A stretch of DNA of 44,933 nucleotides from Bifidobacterium breve (GTDB taxonomy: Bacteria > Myxococcota_A > UBA796 > SXON01), in the NCBI GenBank assembly GCA_943328795.2, contig CALQBK020000019.1, forward strand, positions 1 through 44,933, in the 5' to 3' direction. This document shows positions 9,889 through 19,629 of this stretch, piece by piece. Under the pieces are notes generated by a model. That model did no database searches. It saw nothing but the letters and a program-made list of their open reading frames with translations, and was not told the origin of the DNA. The stretch's first letter is position 1; each line of letters opens with the position of its first letter. Position numbers and translations under genes: made by a program.

Positions 9889-11412
9889 GTGAACATCGCC
9901 TTCGTCGCTGCTGAAGTTGCGCCCTGGTCCAAGACGGGTGGCCTTGGGGACGTGTGCGGGGCCCTGCCCCGGGCGCTCGCTGCCCGTGGGCACCGTGTGA
10001 TCACGGTCAGCCCGCGCTACCGGGACTACCCCGACGCGTGGGATACCGGCGTTCGCAGTCGGATTCACCTTTTCGGCCAAGACCACGAGGTCGCGTTCTT
10101 CCACGCTGCTGCGGCCACCGATGGCGGCACGTGCCACCACTTGTTTGTCGACCACCCGAGCTTTCGGCGCTCGGGCATCTACGGCGACGCAAGCGGGGCA
10201 TACGCGGACAACTTGTTCCGCTTCGCGCTGCTCTCCCGCGCGGGCATCGAGGCCGCGGCGCTCGTCCCGTTGTTTGGGCGTGACGCCGCGGGCGACCCGG
10301 GGGGCGAGCCGCCATTCGCCGCCGGCAAGAACAACGGCCGCGGCCCAGAGCCGCTCGGCGAGGACGTCGTCTTCCACGTGAACGACTGGCATACCGCGCT
10401 GGTGCCTCTGTACCTGGAGGCGCTCTACCGCCCCGCCGGCCGGTTCACCCGCGCGGCGACGGTGCTCGGGATCCACAACGCGGGGCACCAGGGCAACTTC
10501 GCGGCGCACAAGTTCGCCGGGCTGGACATCTCGACCCGGTGGTGGCCGCACGTCGACATGGACGGCCAGGTCAACCTGCTCAAGACCGGTGCGGTGCTCG
10601 CGGACAAGCTCGTAGCGGTCTCGCCGACGTACGCCCGCGAGGTGTGCGGCGAGCTCGGCTTCGGGCTCGGCGGGGTGTTCAGCGCGCGCGGTCGTGACCT
10701 GGTCGGCATCGTGAACGGCATCGGCGAGGACTGGAGCCCCGCGACGGACGTGAACCTCGCGCGCACGTTCACCGCGGACGACCTCGCTGGGAAGCTGGAG
10801 TGCAAGCGCGCGTTGCAGCGCGAGCTCGGCCTCGCTCAACGGGACGTGCCGATCCTGGCGCTCATCGCGCGGCTGGACCCGCAGAAGGGCGTGGACCTCG
10901 TGATGCAGGCGTTGCCGTGGCTGATGCAGCAGGACATCCAGCTCGTCCTGCTGGGCAGCGGCAACAAGGCGCTCGAGCAGCAGATGCGCGAGATGGAGTG
11001 GGCGAACCCGGAGAAGGCGCGCGGCTGGGTGGGGTTCAACGAGGCGCTGGCGCACCGCATCGAGGCGGGGGCAGACCTGTTCCTCATGCCGTCGCGGTTT
11101 GAGCCGTGCGGGCTCAACCAGCTCTACTCGCTGCGGTATGGCACGGTGCCCATCGTGCACGCCACCGGGGGCCTGGCGGACACGGTGGAGACGCTGGACC
11201 CGGCGCGCGACCGGGGAACCGGCTGGGCGTTCCGGCACTTCAGCGTGGAGTCGTTCGTCGACGCGATGGGGTGGGCGCTCTTGACGTGGTGGAAGTTCCC
11301 GGAGGCATGGGCGGCGATGCAGCAGCGCGGGATGCGCCAAGACTGGAGCTGGACGCGCAGCGCGGCCGCCTACGAGCGCGTGTATGCCGAGGTGCTCGGG
11401 CGTAGGGCATGA
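9889..11412 (+). CDS. glgA: Glycogen synthase (ADP-glucose type, GT5)
   Basis: The enzyme transfers glucose from ADP-glucose to the non-reducing end of alpha-1,4-glucan in the cytosol. At 507 residues it has the usual length. The N-terminal KTGGLGD motif (15-21) binds the sugar nucleotide. Further GT5 features are FHVNDWHTALVP, GIHNAGHQG, VSPTYAREV, RLDPQKG and the C-terminal acceptor-site block RFEPCGLNQLYSLRYGTVP followed by TGGLADTV. GTG at 9889 is the start that preserves the first beta strand, and GGAG lies upstream. The stop overlaps the next gene as ATGA. No other glg gene is nearby; a dikinase-like lipoprotein lies about 3 kb downstream. Confidence 0.96.
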   Translation: MNIAFVAAEVAPWSKTGGLGDVCGALPRALAARGHRVITVSPRYRDYPDAWDTGVRSRIHLFGQDHEVAFFHAAAATDGGTCHHLFVDHPSFRRSGIYGDASGAYADNLFRFALLSRAGIEAAALVPLFGRDAAGDPGGEPPFAAGKNNGRGPEPLGEDVVFHVNDWHTALVPLYLEALYRPAGRFTRAATVLGIHNAGHQGNFAAHKFAGLDISTRWWPHVDMDGQVNLLKTGAVLADKLVAVSPTYAREVCGELGFGLGGVFSARGRDLVGIVNGIGEDWSPATDVNLARTFTADDLAGKLECKRALQRELGLAQRDVPILALIARLDPQKGVDLVMQALPWLMQQDIQLVLLGSGNKALEQQMREMEWANPEKARGWVGFNEALAHRIEAGADLFLMPSRFEPCGLNQLYSLRYGTVPIVHATGGLADTVETLDPARDRGTGWAFRHFSVESFVDAMGWALLTWWKFPEAWAAMQQRGMRQDWSWTRSAAAYERVYAEVLGRRA

Positions 11413-11924
11413 GCGATCCCACGTCCCGTGGCGCGATCAAGGCGCTCGGGGCGCAGCTCGACGCGGATCCGGCGTTGCGGGCGACGTGGGTGGCGCGCGC
11501 GGAGGCCCGCGGCGTGACGGTGGCCCCTGATCTGCCCGGCAAGAAGCTCGTGCGGCTCGTGCTCGACCGCGCGGCGGACGCCCAGGTGCGCACGAACCCC
11601 ATCGCGCGGGACGAGGCGTTCACGTGCTCTCACTGCGCTCGCGCCGTGCCGCTGGGCGGCAAGCGGCCGCGGGACCACTGCCCGTGGTGCCTGCACTCGC
11701 GCCACGTCGACGTCGTCCCGGGGGACCGCGCCGCCACGTGCGGCGGGCTGCTGGTGCCCGTCGCGCTGCACCCCGGGGACAAGAGCCTCGACATCGTCTA
11801 CCGCTGCGCCGCCTGCGGGGCCGAGCGCAGGAATCGCGTGCTGGACGACCTGGACATGCCCGACAGCCCGTCGGCGGTCCGCGCCCTGGTCCGCGCTCCG
11901 GATGTCACGCAGCTCAGAGACTGA
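11409..11924 (+). CDS. RNHCP-domain zinc-ribbon-like protein
   Basis: This 171-residue protein overlaps glgA by 4 bp (ATGA), so translation is probably coupled. The central region has CxxC (Cys73, Cys76), then RDHCPWC (Cys91, Cys94), SRHVDVVPGDR and CGG (Cys111), and a later CAAC (Cys133, Cys136). This is the signature of the RNHCP domain, here with Asp in place of Asn, and suggests bound zinc. The N-terminal 60 residues are helical. The biochemical role of RNHCP proteins is not established. Nucleic-acid binding is a guess from the zinc knuckles and basic patches. Confidence 0.8.
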   Translation: MSDPTSRGAIKALGAQLDADPALRATWVARAEARGVTVAPDLPGKKLVRLVLDRAADAQVRTNPIARDEAFTCSHCARAVPLGGKRPRDHCPWCLHSRHVDVVPGDRAATCGGLLVPVALHPGDKSLDIVYRCAACGAERRNRVLDDLDMPDSPSAVRALVRAPDVTQLRD

Positions 11925-11957
11925 GAATCGTTCTATCGGGGCCTGACTCACGCAATC

Positions 11958-12006
11958 ATGTTCGTCCGTGGCGCGAATGTTCGTTCGAATGTTTACGGCG
12001 TGTTCG
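11958..12006 (+). repeat. Direct TGTTCG repeats upstream of a sigma54-type promoter
   Basis: ATGTTCGT occurs at 11958-11965 and 11977-11984, a partial copy ATGTTT at 11989-11994, and TGTTCG at 12001-12006. They lie 55-105 bases upstream of the -24 element at 12061, where enhancer-binding activators of sigma54 usually bind. The stretch is noticeably AT-richer than the genes on either side. Confidence 0.5.
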
Positions 12007-12059
12007 GGTTTGGAGTAGGTAAAACGCCGATAGTTTACTTTTCGTCCTTCGATTTAGGC

Positions 12060-12078
12060 TTGGCACGGCGGTTGCTTT
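12060..12078 (+). promoter_or_regulatory. Sigma54 (-24/-12) promoter for the gene at 12118
   Basis: TTGGCAC, five bases, then TTGCTTT: the invariant GG (12062-12063) and GC (12074-12075) are separated by exactly 10 bases, an essentially perfect match to the RpoN consensus. Transcription would start near 12087. The short leader then carries GAGGT 5 bases before the ATG at 12118. Confidence 0.8.
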
Positions 12079-12117
12079 ACTCCAAGGCATCTCCCCCAAA
12101 CCCCTTCGAGGTACACC

Positions 12118-12546
12118 ATGGCACTCTTCTTCGCACTCTTCCTCGGCCCCGCAGAGACCTGGCAGGACGCGTACCGGCTGGAGCTGGCGGACCCTACCAC
12201 CGCGACGCAGCTGCCCGCGCACCCGGGTGATGTCGGCTGGTTCGCGCAGCAGAACGAGCAGCGGCACTTCGACGCGGTGGTGAGCACCGCGGTGGCGCAA
12301 GGCGAGCCCGGCGATGTCGAGATGGCGTGCTCGGTGCCGAGCGCGGCGCAGGACCTGCGGTTCCGGCAGGCGACCGCCCGGGTGGAGGCGGCGATGGAGT
12401 GCACCGACCGCGCGGGCTGCGGCGAGCTGGCGAAGGCCGTCCACGAGCTGCGGGGCGCCTGCTTGGACCTGTCCGTGTGGCAGGCGTCCAACGCGGTGGA
12501 CGTCGAGGAGGAGATGACCGAGGTCGCGGGGATGGCCTCGCTGTAG
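12118..12546 (+). CDS. Small Cys-containing hypothetical protein under a sigma54-type promoter
   Basis: This 142-residue protein is of unknown family. The first ten residues are hydrophobic (MALFFALFLG) without the positive charges of a standard signal peptide, so export is uncertain. The rest is acidic and helical, with four cysteines (CSVP, ECTD, GCGE, GACL), two of which lie in the segment ECTDRAGC. ATG 12118 is set by the GAGGT ribosome site at 12108-12112. It is a single-gene unit that ends 9 bases before the stop of the convergent dikinase-like gene. Requirement for an enhancer-binding protein is inferred from the promoter. Confidence 0.75.
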   Translation: MALFFALFLGPAETWQDAYRLELADPTTATQLPAHPGDVGWFAQQNEQRHFDAVVSTAVAQGEPGDVEMACSVPSAAQDLRFRQATARVEAAMECTDRAGCGELAKAVHELRGACLDLSVWQASNAVDVEEEMTEVAGMASL

Positions 12547-12555
12547 AGGCCCCGG

Positions 12556-14649
12556 TCAGGTGCCCAGGAGCGCGTCGTCGTCGCGGAGGAAAGGGCGGAC
12601 CTGCTTGATGATCAGCTGGCCGTCCGCCTCGACCTTCCACTCGGTGTCGAGCAAGATCGTCGTCCCGCTTGGCGCCTCGACGTCGAGCGGGAACGTGTCT
12701 TGGATTTCCGAGAGCAGCTCGGAGAGCTCGGTCACCTCGGCGTCGTCGAGCACCCACTCGCCGGACTCGCGCTCGCTCGAGGTGTCCACCCGCAGGATCT
12801 TGGTGACCTCGCCGTCGGTGATCGTGACCAGCGTTGTCTCCGGGTACACCCCGGCGGGCGCTGACACGACGTCGTACTCGCCCACCTGCGCCTCCACCAA
12901 GAAGCGGTCGTCCTCCGCCCCCGGGTTCCCGGTGAACGCCACCGCGTTCGCCTGCTCGTCCTCCACACGCGTGTACGCGAGCACGCCCATCGCCGTCAGC
13001 CCGTGGTCGATGCCGTACCAGTCGCGCTCCTCGAACGCGCCCATCGTCCAAAGCGACGCCCACACCGTCGTCAGCGCGGCGGTCACGGTGCGCTCGTCGT
13101 CCTTGTCCGGGTCGCAGAGCGACGGGCCCGTGGCGTCGCCGTCCACCTCGTCCGCGACGCACGCCGACTCGCTCGTGTAGAGCCCGGCGCCCGAGAACTC
13201 CAGCGCGTCCTCGGCGTTCGAGCTCGAGCGGAACCGCAGCATCACGGTGTCGTCGCCGTGCACGATCCGCGCCTCGTCGACCACCGCTGCGATGGTCTCC
13301 GCGTCCACGTCCGACGCCATGATCGCGTCCCGCAGCGCCTGGAGCTTCTCCCGCCGCACGCCGGCGTCCGACCGGAAGGTCGTGTCCGCGAGCCAGGCGT
13401 CGAGGGTGTCCTGGAACGTCGCTTCCATCTCTCCCGCACCGAGGTCCACGGTCCACGTGTGGGAGCGCATGAACTGGTCGTAGTAGTAGAACGGCACGAG
13501 GAACCCCGGGAGCTGGTACTCCGACGGGATGCGCTGGTAGAGCGTCGCGAGGTTCGACCCCTTCGCGCCGTAGCGCGCGAGGTTGGTGGCTCGCTCGCCC
13601 TCGGTGCCTGTCGGCGCCTCCAGCAGCGGCTCGAGCGCTTGCCACTCCATGTCGGGCGTGGGGATGCTCACCGGGTCCGGCCGGATGGCGTCCCACCAGG
13701 CCTGCGCCTCCTCCTCGGTCGCGGCGCTGATCGACCAGTCCTCGGCGCCGCAGGTGAACCGGACGAGCTGCCCCTCCCAGCTCGCCAGCGTCGTGAACGG
13801 GTCCGCGATGAAGCAGTTCGGCGTGCCCCGGGCCGCGGCGCGGACGTTGACGTGCGAGAGCGCCCCCTGGCGCGTCCCCGTCACCACCCCAGCGACCACG
13901 CGCTCCAGGTCGAGCGGGGCCTCGTCGAGCACCAGCACGTCCTGGTAGCCATAGTCCCCGGCCTCGGTCGCGGCGTCGAGCTCGTCCAGCGTGTACATCC
14001 GCACGGTGCCGTAGCCGGTGGCCTCGGTGTAGGGCTCGTAGCTCACGTCGCTGTCGACGTTTCGGATCTCGAACGGCGCGTTGACCCAGGTCGCGGCCGT
14101 CGCCTCCTGCGTCTCGGTGTACGGCACGTACACCAGGTCGGCGACCTGGAAGCGCTCGGTGAGCGCCGTCCAGGCCTCGGTCACCTGGGCCAGCGTAGGC
14201 GTGGTGGTCGCGTCAGCGGGCTTCTCCCACACGATGAAGCTGTACCAGGTGGTGCCGTCGGCGTCCTGGCGCTCGCTGATGTCCCCGGCGTAGTACGTCC
14301 GGTTTGCGCCGTCGGTCACCATCGTGCCGTACTCGTCCCAGGTGAGCCCCGCGTAGAGGTCGGGGAACGCCTGGGTGAGCATGTCGTAGTGGAGCGGGAA
14401 GATGTTCTGGTTCACGAACAGCGTAGGCAGCGGCGCGTCGTCTTGCGCGGGCGTCATGTAGGACGCGAGCCGCACCACGTCGTCGGTTGCGGCGGGCCCG
14501 GCGATCACGTTCCAGGTGGGGTTGTCCGGGATGCTGTGCAAGCACACGGTGATGCCGAGCGCAGCGTTCACGTCGTCGCACGGGCCCGGGGCGTACGACC
14601 CCGGGCCCGTGCAGCCGAGGAGCGCCGTCAGCAACGCCGTGGCGAACAT
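12556..14649 (-). CDS. Lipoprotein with PEP-utiliser and PPDK_N domains in glucan-water-dikinase-like order
   Basis: This is a 697-residue predicted lipoprotein: signal MFATALLTALLGC with lipobox LLGC (Cys13). Residues about 235-285 form a phosphohistidine swivel domain with LSHVNVR (His266). Residues about 355-690 resemble the PPDK N-terminal ATP-binding domain: GAKGSN (361-366), RSSSNAED (474-481), VWASLWTMGAFEERD (529-543) and DTEW…KQVRPF (668-687). The swivel-before-ATP-domain order, LSHVxVR and VWASxW are what I remember of alpha-glucan water dikinases; PEP synthase has the reverse order. Residues 20-230 are unassigned. Its ATG (14649-14647) shares one base with the stop of the upstream MYXO-CTERM gene (TGATG). 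An ATP-dependent phosphotransferase outside the cytoplasm would lack an obvious ATP source, so activity is uncertain. Confidence 0.8.
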   Translation of the reverse strand: MFATALLTALLGCTGPGSYAPGPCDDVNAALGITVCLHSIPDNPTWNVIAGPAATDDVVRLASYMTPAQDDAPLPTLFVNQNIFPLHYDMLTQAFPDLYAGLTWDEYGTMVTDGANRTYYAGDISERQDADGTTWYSFIVWEKPADATTTPTLAQVTEAWTALTERFQVADLVYVPYTETQEATAATWVNAPFEIRNVDSDVSYEPYTEATGYGTVRMYTLDELDAATEAGDYGYQDVLVLDEAPLDLERVVAGVVTGTRQGALSHVNVRAAARGTPNCFIADPFTTLASWEGQLVRFTCGAEDWSISAATEEEAQAWWDAIRPDPVSIPTPDMEWQALEPLLEAPTGTEGERATNLARYGAKGSNLATLYQRIPSEYQLPGFLVPFYYYDQFMRSHTWTVDLGAGEMEATFQDTLDAWLADTTFRSDAGVRREKLQALRDAIMASDVDAETIAAVVDEARIVHGDDTVMLRFRSSSNAEDALEFSGAGLYTSESACVADEVDGDATGPSLCDPDKDDERTVTAALTTVWASLWTMGAFEERDWYGIDHGLTAMGVLAYTRVEDEQANAVAFTGNPGAEDDRFLVEAQVGEYDVVSAPAGVYPETTLVTITDGEVTKILRVDTSSERESGEWVLDDAEVTELSELLSEIQDTFPLDVEAPSGTTILLDTEWKVEADGQLIIKQVRPFLRDDDALLGT

Positions 14650-15410
14650 CACGCGCGCCGGCGCCGCGTGGCCAGCGCAGCTCCGAGCCCGGCCAGCGCC
14701 GCGATCGCCGAGGGCGCCGCCGAGGCCGACGCACAGCCGGTCTTCGAGGTGGGCGCGTCCTTCACGAGCGTGACGCACGCCTCGGGGGAGGTCCCGAGCT
14801 CAGAGCCGTCGCCCAGGTACTGGGTGACCGCGTAGCAGGCCTCTTGGCCGTCCTCGGCGTAGAACGAGTCGACGGTGGAGCCGTTGCCGAGGCCGCTGGT
14901 GATGGCGACCCCGTCGCGCAGGAGCGTGAAGATCGCGCCCGCCGGGTCGGGGACCAGCGTGCGCGTGACGGCGACGCTGGCGACGTCGCTGTCGGCGGGG
15001 AGGCTGGCGCCGTCGATGACGAGGCCCGGCGCGCCGGAGACGGCGAACCCGTCGCTGCCCGTGCGAAACGTGCTCGACAGCGCGCCAAAATCGACCTGGG
15101 TGGCGGTCAAAACGTAGGTGGTGTCCGGCGCGAGCACGAGCGCGGACAGCCAGTAGACGCCCGTCGTGCTGGGGCTCACCACGAGCGTCGTCGCGGGCCC
15201 GGCGTCGGGCGTGAGCGTCACGGTGATGTCGGACGCGCCGCAGTCTGCGTTGACCAGCATCGCGGGGACCGTGGCCGGGGGCACATCCTCGCTGCCGTCC
15301 TGGGGCACGAGGTCGGTCGGGTACGCGCCGTAGCAGAAGACGTCGCCCGAGGCGGTGTCCATCGCGGGGGCAGCGTTTGCAAGACGGGAGAGCAGGAGCA
15401 AGGAGAGCAT
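14649..15410 (-). CDS. Exported protein with MYXO-CTERM-like sorting tail
   Basis: This is a 253-residue surface protein. The N-terminus MLSLLLLSRLANAAPA is a signal peptide, and the body is beta-rich with two Ig-like modules. The C-terminus carries the three-part tail of MYXO-CTERM proteins: a Gly-Cys (KTGCAS), a hydrophobic segment and a final RRRRA. Such proteins are processed and anchored at the outer surface of Myxococcota. ATG 15410 is chosen because it starts the signal peptide and has GAGG 6 bases upstream. A sigma54-type promoter lies at 15438-15452. The stop shares a base with the start of the dikinase-like lipoprotein gene, implying coupled expression. A paralogue is at 17033-17731. 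Confidence 0.85.
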   Translation of the reverse strand: MLSLLLLSRLANAAPAMDTASGDVFCYGAYPTDLVPQDGSEDVPPATVPAMLVNADCGASDITVTLTPDAGPATTLVVSPSTTGVYWLSALVLAPDTTYVLTATQVDFGALSSTFRTGSDGFAVSGAPGLVIDGASLPADSDVASVAVTRTLVPDPAGAIFTLLRDGVAITSGLGNGSTVDSFYAEDGQEACYAVTQYLGDGSELGTSPEACVTLVKDAPTSKTGCASASAAPSAIAALAGLGAALATRRRRA

Positions 15411-15437
15411 GCGGGCCTCGTGTTGCCAGTTGGCGTT

Positions 15438-15452
15438 GCAACCATCATGCCA
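15438..15452 (-). promoter_or_regulatory. Sigma54-type (-24/-12) promoter for the MYXO-CTERM/dikinase operon
   Basis: Read on the minus strand: TGGCAT (15452-15447), five bases, then TTGC (15441-15438). GG and GC are separated by exactly 10 bases. Only the sixth base of the -24 box (T for C) departs from the strong consensus. Transcription would start around 15426, leaving a leader of about 16 bases before ATG 15410. Confidence 0.65.
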
Positions 15453-15550
15453 TGAAACGGGGATGCGGTCGGCAGGCGGTTTTCGTCGATGTCCGCTCGG
15501 CACGCGACGCCGGTGCGCGACGCGCGGGTCGCGGTGTGGTAGGGCGCGCG

Positions 15551-17017
15551 ATGCCTGTCGCCCCCTTCCAGCCGGCCGACGCCGAGACCGCGTTGACGGT
15601 CCTCGACGCGTTGGTCGCCGACCCGCTGCTGCTCGCGACGATCCCGGAGTCGACGCGCTTGCGGCTGTTGATCGCCGCGGGGCGCGTGTCGCGACCCGGG
15701 CGCGACGTGGTGACCGCCTCGGGCCGCGCCCACCGCAAGGCGAGGAAGCGGGCCGAGGTGGAGGAGGACCGCGCGATGGTCGACACGAGCGGGCTCCGCC
15801 GACAGCGCCAGGCCCCCGTCTACACGCCGCTCTGGCTGGAGCGCCTGCCGCCGGGCACCACGGACGCCGCCGACGGCGAGGCCCCCGCCGATCCCCCGCG
15901 CTTGAACCGCGCCCGCGCCTGCTACGTCTGCAAGGAGCCCTACACCCAGCTCCACGCGTACTACGACGCGATGTGCACCTCCTGCGGGGACTTCAGCTAC
16001 CGGAAGCGCAGCCAGACGGCGGACGTCACCGGCCGCGTCGCCCTGGTCACCGGCGGCCGGCTGAAGATCGGTTTCCAGTGCGCCATCGCCCTGCTGCGAG
16101 CCGGCGCCCGCGTGGTGGTCACCACGCGCTTCCCCCACGACGCCGCGCGCCGCTTCGCCGCCGAGCCGGACCTCGCGACGTTCGCGTCCCGCCTGCAGAT
16201 CCACGGCTTGGACCTTCGACACGCGCCGACGGTCGAGCGGTTCTGCCAGCACCTGTGCGACACCCTCCCGCAGCTCGACCTGCTGATCAACAACGCGTGC
16301 CAGACGGTTCGCCGACCTCCCGGGTTCTACCAGCACTTGAAGCCGCTCGAGGAGCTGGACCGCGCGCAGCTCGCCCCGGCGGAGCGCGCACTGCTCGCCG
16401 AGGCGTCAAACCTGCACCCCGTCGCGGCGATCGCCCGTGACGGCGGAGAGGGGGCGGACCTGTTCCCGCCGCCGGACGCGCTGTTCCCGGCCGGGCGGCT
16501 CGACGAGGACCTGCAGCAGGTCGACCTCCGCACGATGAACAGCTGGCGCTTGAAGCTCGCGGACGTCCCGACGGACGAGCTGCTCGAGGTGCAGCTGGTC
16601 AACGCGATCGCGCCGTTCATCCTGAACAGCAAGCTGAAGCCCCTGCTGCTGCGCGGCAACACCGGCGACCGCCACATCGTGAACGTGAGCGCGATGGAGG
16701 GCCAGTTCTACCGGACGACCAAGACGGACCGACACCCGCACACGAACATGGCGAAGGCCGCGTTGAACATGCTCACGCGCACCTCCGCGCCCGACTACCG
16801 CAAGGACGGCATCTACATGAACGCCGTCGACACCGGCTGGGTGACCGACGAGGACCCCGCTGCGCACGTAGAGCGCAAGGTCGAGGAGGGGTTCCAGCCG
16901 CCGTTGGACATCATCGACGGCGCGGCCCGGATCTTGGACCCGTACTTCGTAGGCCTGAACACGGGGCAGCACACGTGGGGCCAGTTCCTGAAGGACTACA
17001 AGCCTTCGCCCTGGTGA
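15551..17017 (+). CDS. SDR-family oxidoreductase with N-terminal zinc ribbon and atypical active site
   Basis: This is a 488-residue protein. A helical N-terminus is followed by CYVC…CTSC (Cys124, 127, 142, 145), a likely zinc ribbon, then a Rossmann domain with VALVTGGRLKIG (163-174) and LLINNAC (244-250). The substrate half contains NVSAMEGQFY (378-387) and HTNMAKAALNML (397-408). In the usual SDR alignment, Lys402 corresponds to the catalytic Lys, but the Tyr four residues before it is Thr398. A YxxxK does occur earlier (Tyr387-Lys391). This conserved-looking variant suggests a distinct SDR branch, substrate unknown. ATG 15551 is preferred; upstream in-frame ATGs lie in the divergent promoter region. 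It converges with the gene ending at 17033. Confidence 0.85.
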   Translation: MPVAPFQPADAETALTVLDALVADPLLLATIPESTRLRLLIAAGRVSRPGRDVVTASGRAHRKARKRAEVEEDRAMVDTSGLRRQRQAPVYTPLWLERLPPGTTDAADGEAPADPPRLNRARACYVCKEPYTQLHAYYDAMCTSCGDFSYRKRSQTADVTGRVALVTGGRLKIGFQCAIALLRAGARVVVTTRFPHDAARRFAAEPDLATFASRLQIHGLDLRHAPTVERFCQHLCDTLPQLDLLINNACQTVRRPPGFYQHLKPLEELDRAQLAPAERALLAEASNLHPVAAIARDGGEGADLFPPPDALFPAGRLDEDLQQVDLRTMNSWRLKLADVPTDELLEVQLVNAIAPFILNSKLKPLLLRGNTGDRHIVNVSAMEGQFYRTTKTDRHPHTNMAKAALNMLTRTSAPDYRKDGIYMNAVDTGWVTDEDPAAHVERKVEEGFQPPLDIIDGAARILDPYFVGLNTGQHTWGQFLKDYKPSPW

Positions 17018-17032
17018 AAGGACGTCTCGCGG

Positions 17033-17731
17033 TCACCGAGGCCGACGCCGGGCCAGCAGGGCGACGAGGCCGGCGAAGCCGGACAGCCAGGAGGCCGCGG
17101 CGGGCGTCGTCGCGCAGCCAGTGCGCTCCAGGGTCGTGCACGCGGGGCCGGCGCTGAGCGCGCTACCGTCGCCGAGGTACTGGTTCAGCGTGTAGCAGGC
17201 GTCGGAGTGGTTGCTAGCGGTGAACTCGTCCAGCAGCACCTGGTCGTCTACGCCCGCGCGGACAAGGTCGCCGTCGCGAGAGAGCGTGAACGGCGCGCCG
17301 AACGGATCGGGAGCCGTGACCACCTCGAGGCTCACCGTGGCGTTTTTGCCCGACAGCGTCGAGCCGGCGACATCGACCGTAGGCTCGCCGTCGAGCGGGA
17401 GCACCGGCCCGTCGCCTGTCTGAAAGACTGCGTACGCGCCCGTCGCCTGCAGGGTGTAGGTCGCGTTGGCCTCGAGCTCCAGCCCCTCCAGCGGGTACAG
17501 GCCGCCCAGGACAACGTCCACGCCTATGCCGTGCAGCCCGCCGCCGTCCTGCGAGAGCGTGACCTCGACGATGCCCGTGCCGCACGACGTGTCGACCACC
17601 ATGTACGGCACGGCGTCCGGCGACACGCCGTCGCTGCCGTCGATCGGCACCAGCGCGGTGACGACGGGCCCCGCGCACTCGTAGTACAGCGCCGCTTCTA
17701 GGGGCTCGGGGGCTGGCGGGGAGGGGAACAC
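17033..17731 (-). CDS. MYXO-CTERM-like paralogue lacking a signal peptide (possibly truncated)
   Basis: This is a 232-residue paralogue of the protein at 14649-15410. They share the N-terminal pattern LVPxDGSxxVxPxxVPxMxV, the late block CYxxxQYLGDGSxL and the tail GCAxxPxAxS…hydrophobic…RRRPR. Unlike its sibling it starts right at the mature region (GTG 17731, MFPSPPAPEP), with no hydrophobic signal in any frame before the ftsH start at 17818. Either the 5' end has been lost, the start codon is unconventional, or the gene is decaying. No sigma54-type promoter is visible upstream. The paralogy is seen directly; the truncation is inference. Confidence 0.68.
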   Translation of the reverse strand: MFPSPPAPEPLEAALYYECAGPVVTALVPIDGSDGVSPDAVPYMVVDTSCGTGIVEVTLSQDGGGLHGIGVDVVLGGLYPLEGLELEANATYTLQATGAYAVFQTGDGPVLPLDGEPTVDVAGSTLSGKNATVSLEVVTAPDPFGAPFTLSRDGDLVRAGVDDQVLLDEFTASNHSDACYTLNQYLGDGSALSAGPACTTLERTGCATTPAAASWLSGFAGLVALLARRRPR

Positions 17732-17817
17732 GGGCGGCGGGGCTGCGCCGTCGTAACTGGAGGGTCCTCGGGATACAACGGTCGGTCTGAACCCCGCACC
17801 AGGACAGAACCCGCGCC

Positions 17818-19628
<1,811 letters not shown>

Positions 19629-19629
<1 letters not shown>

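Noticed and set aside
11958-12230. 90-codon open frame (+) starting at 11958
   Set aside because: It runs through the sigma54 promoter and repeats and overlaps the better-supported gene at 12118 in another frame.
17732-17817. Frameshifted signal peptide for the gene at 17033-17731
   Set aside because: No hydrophobic stretch is encoded in any minus-strand frame of this interval.
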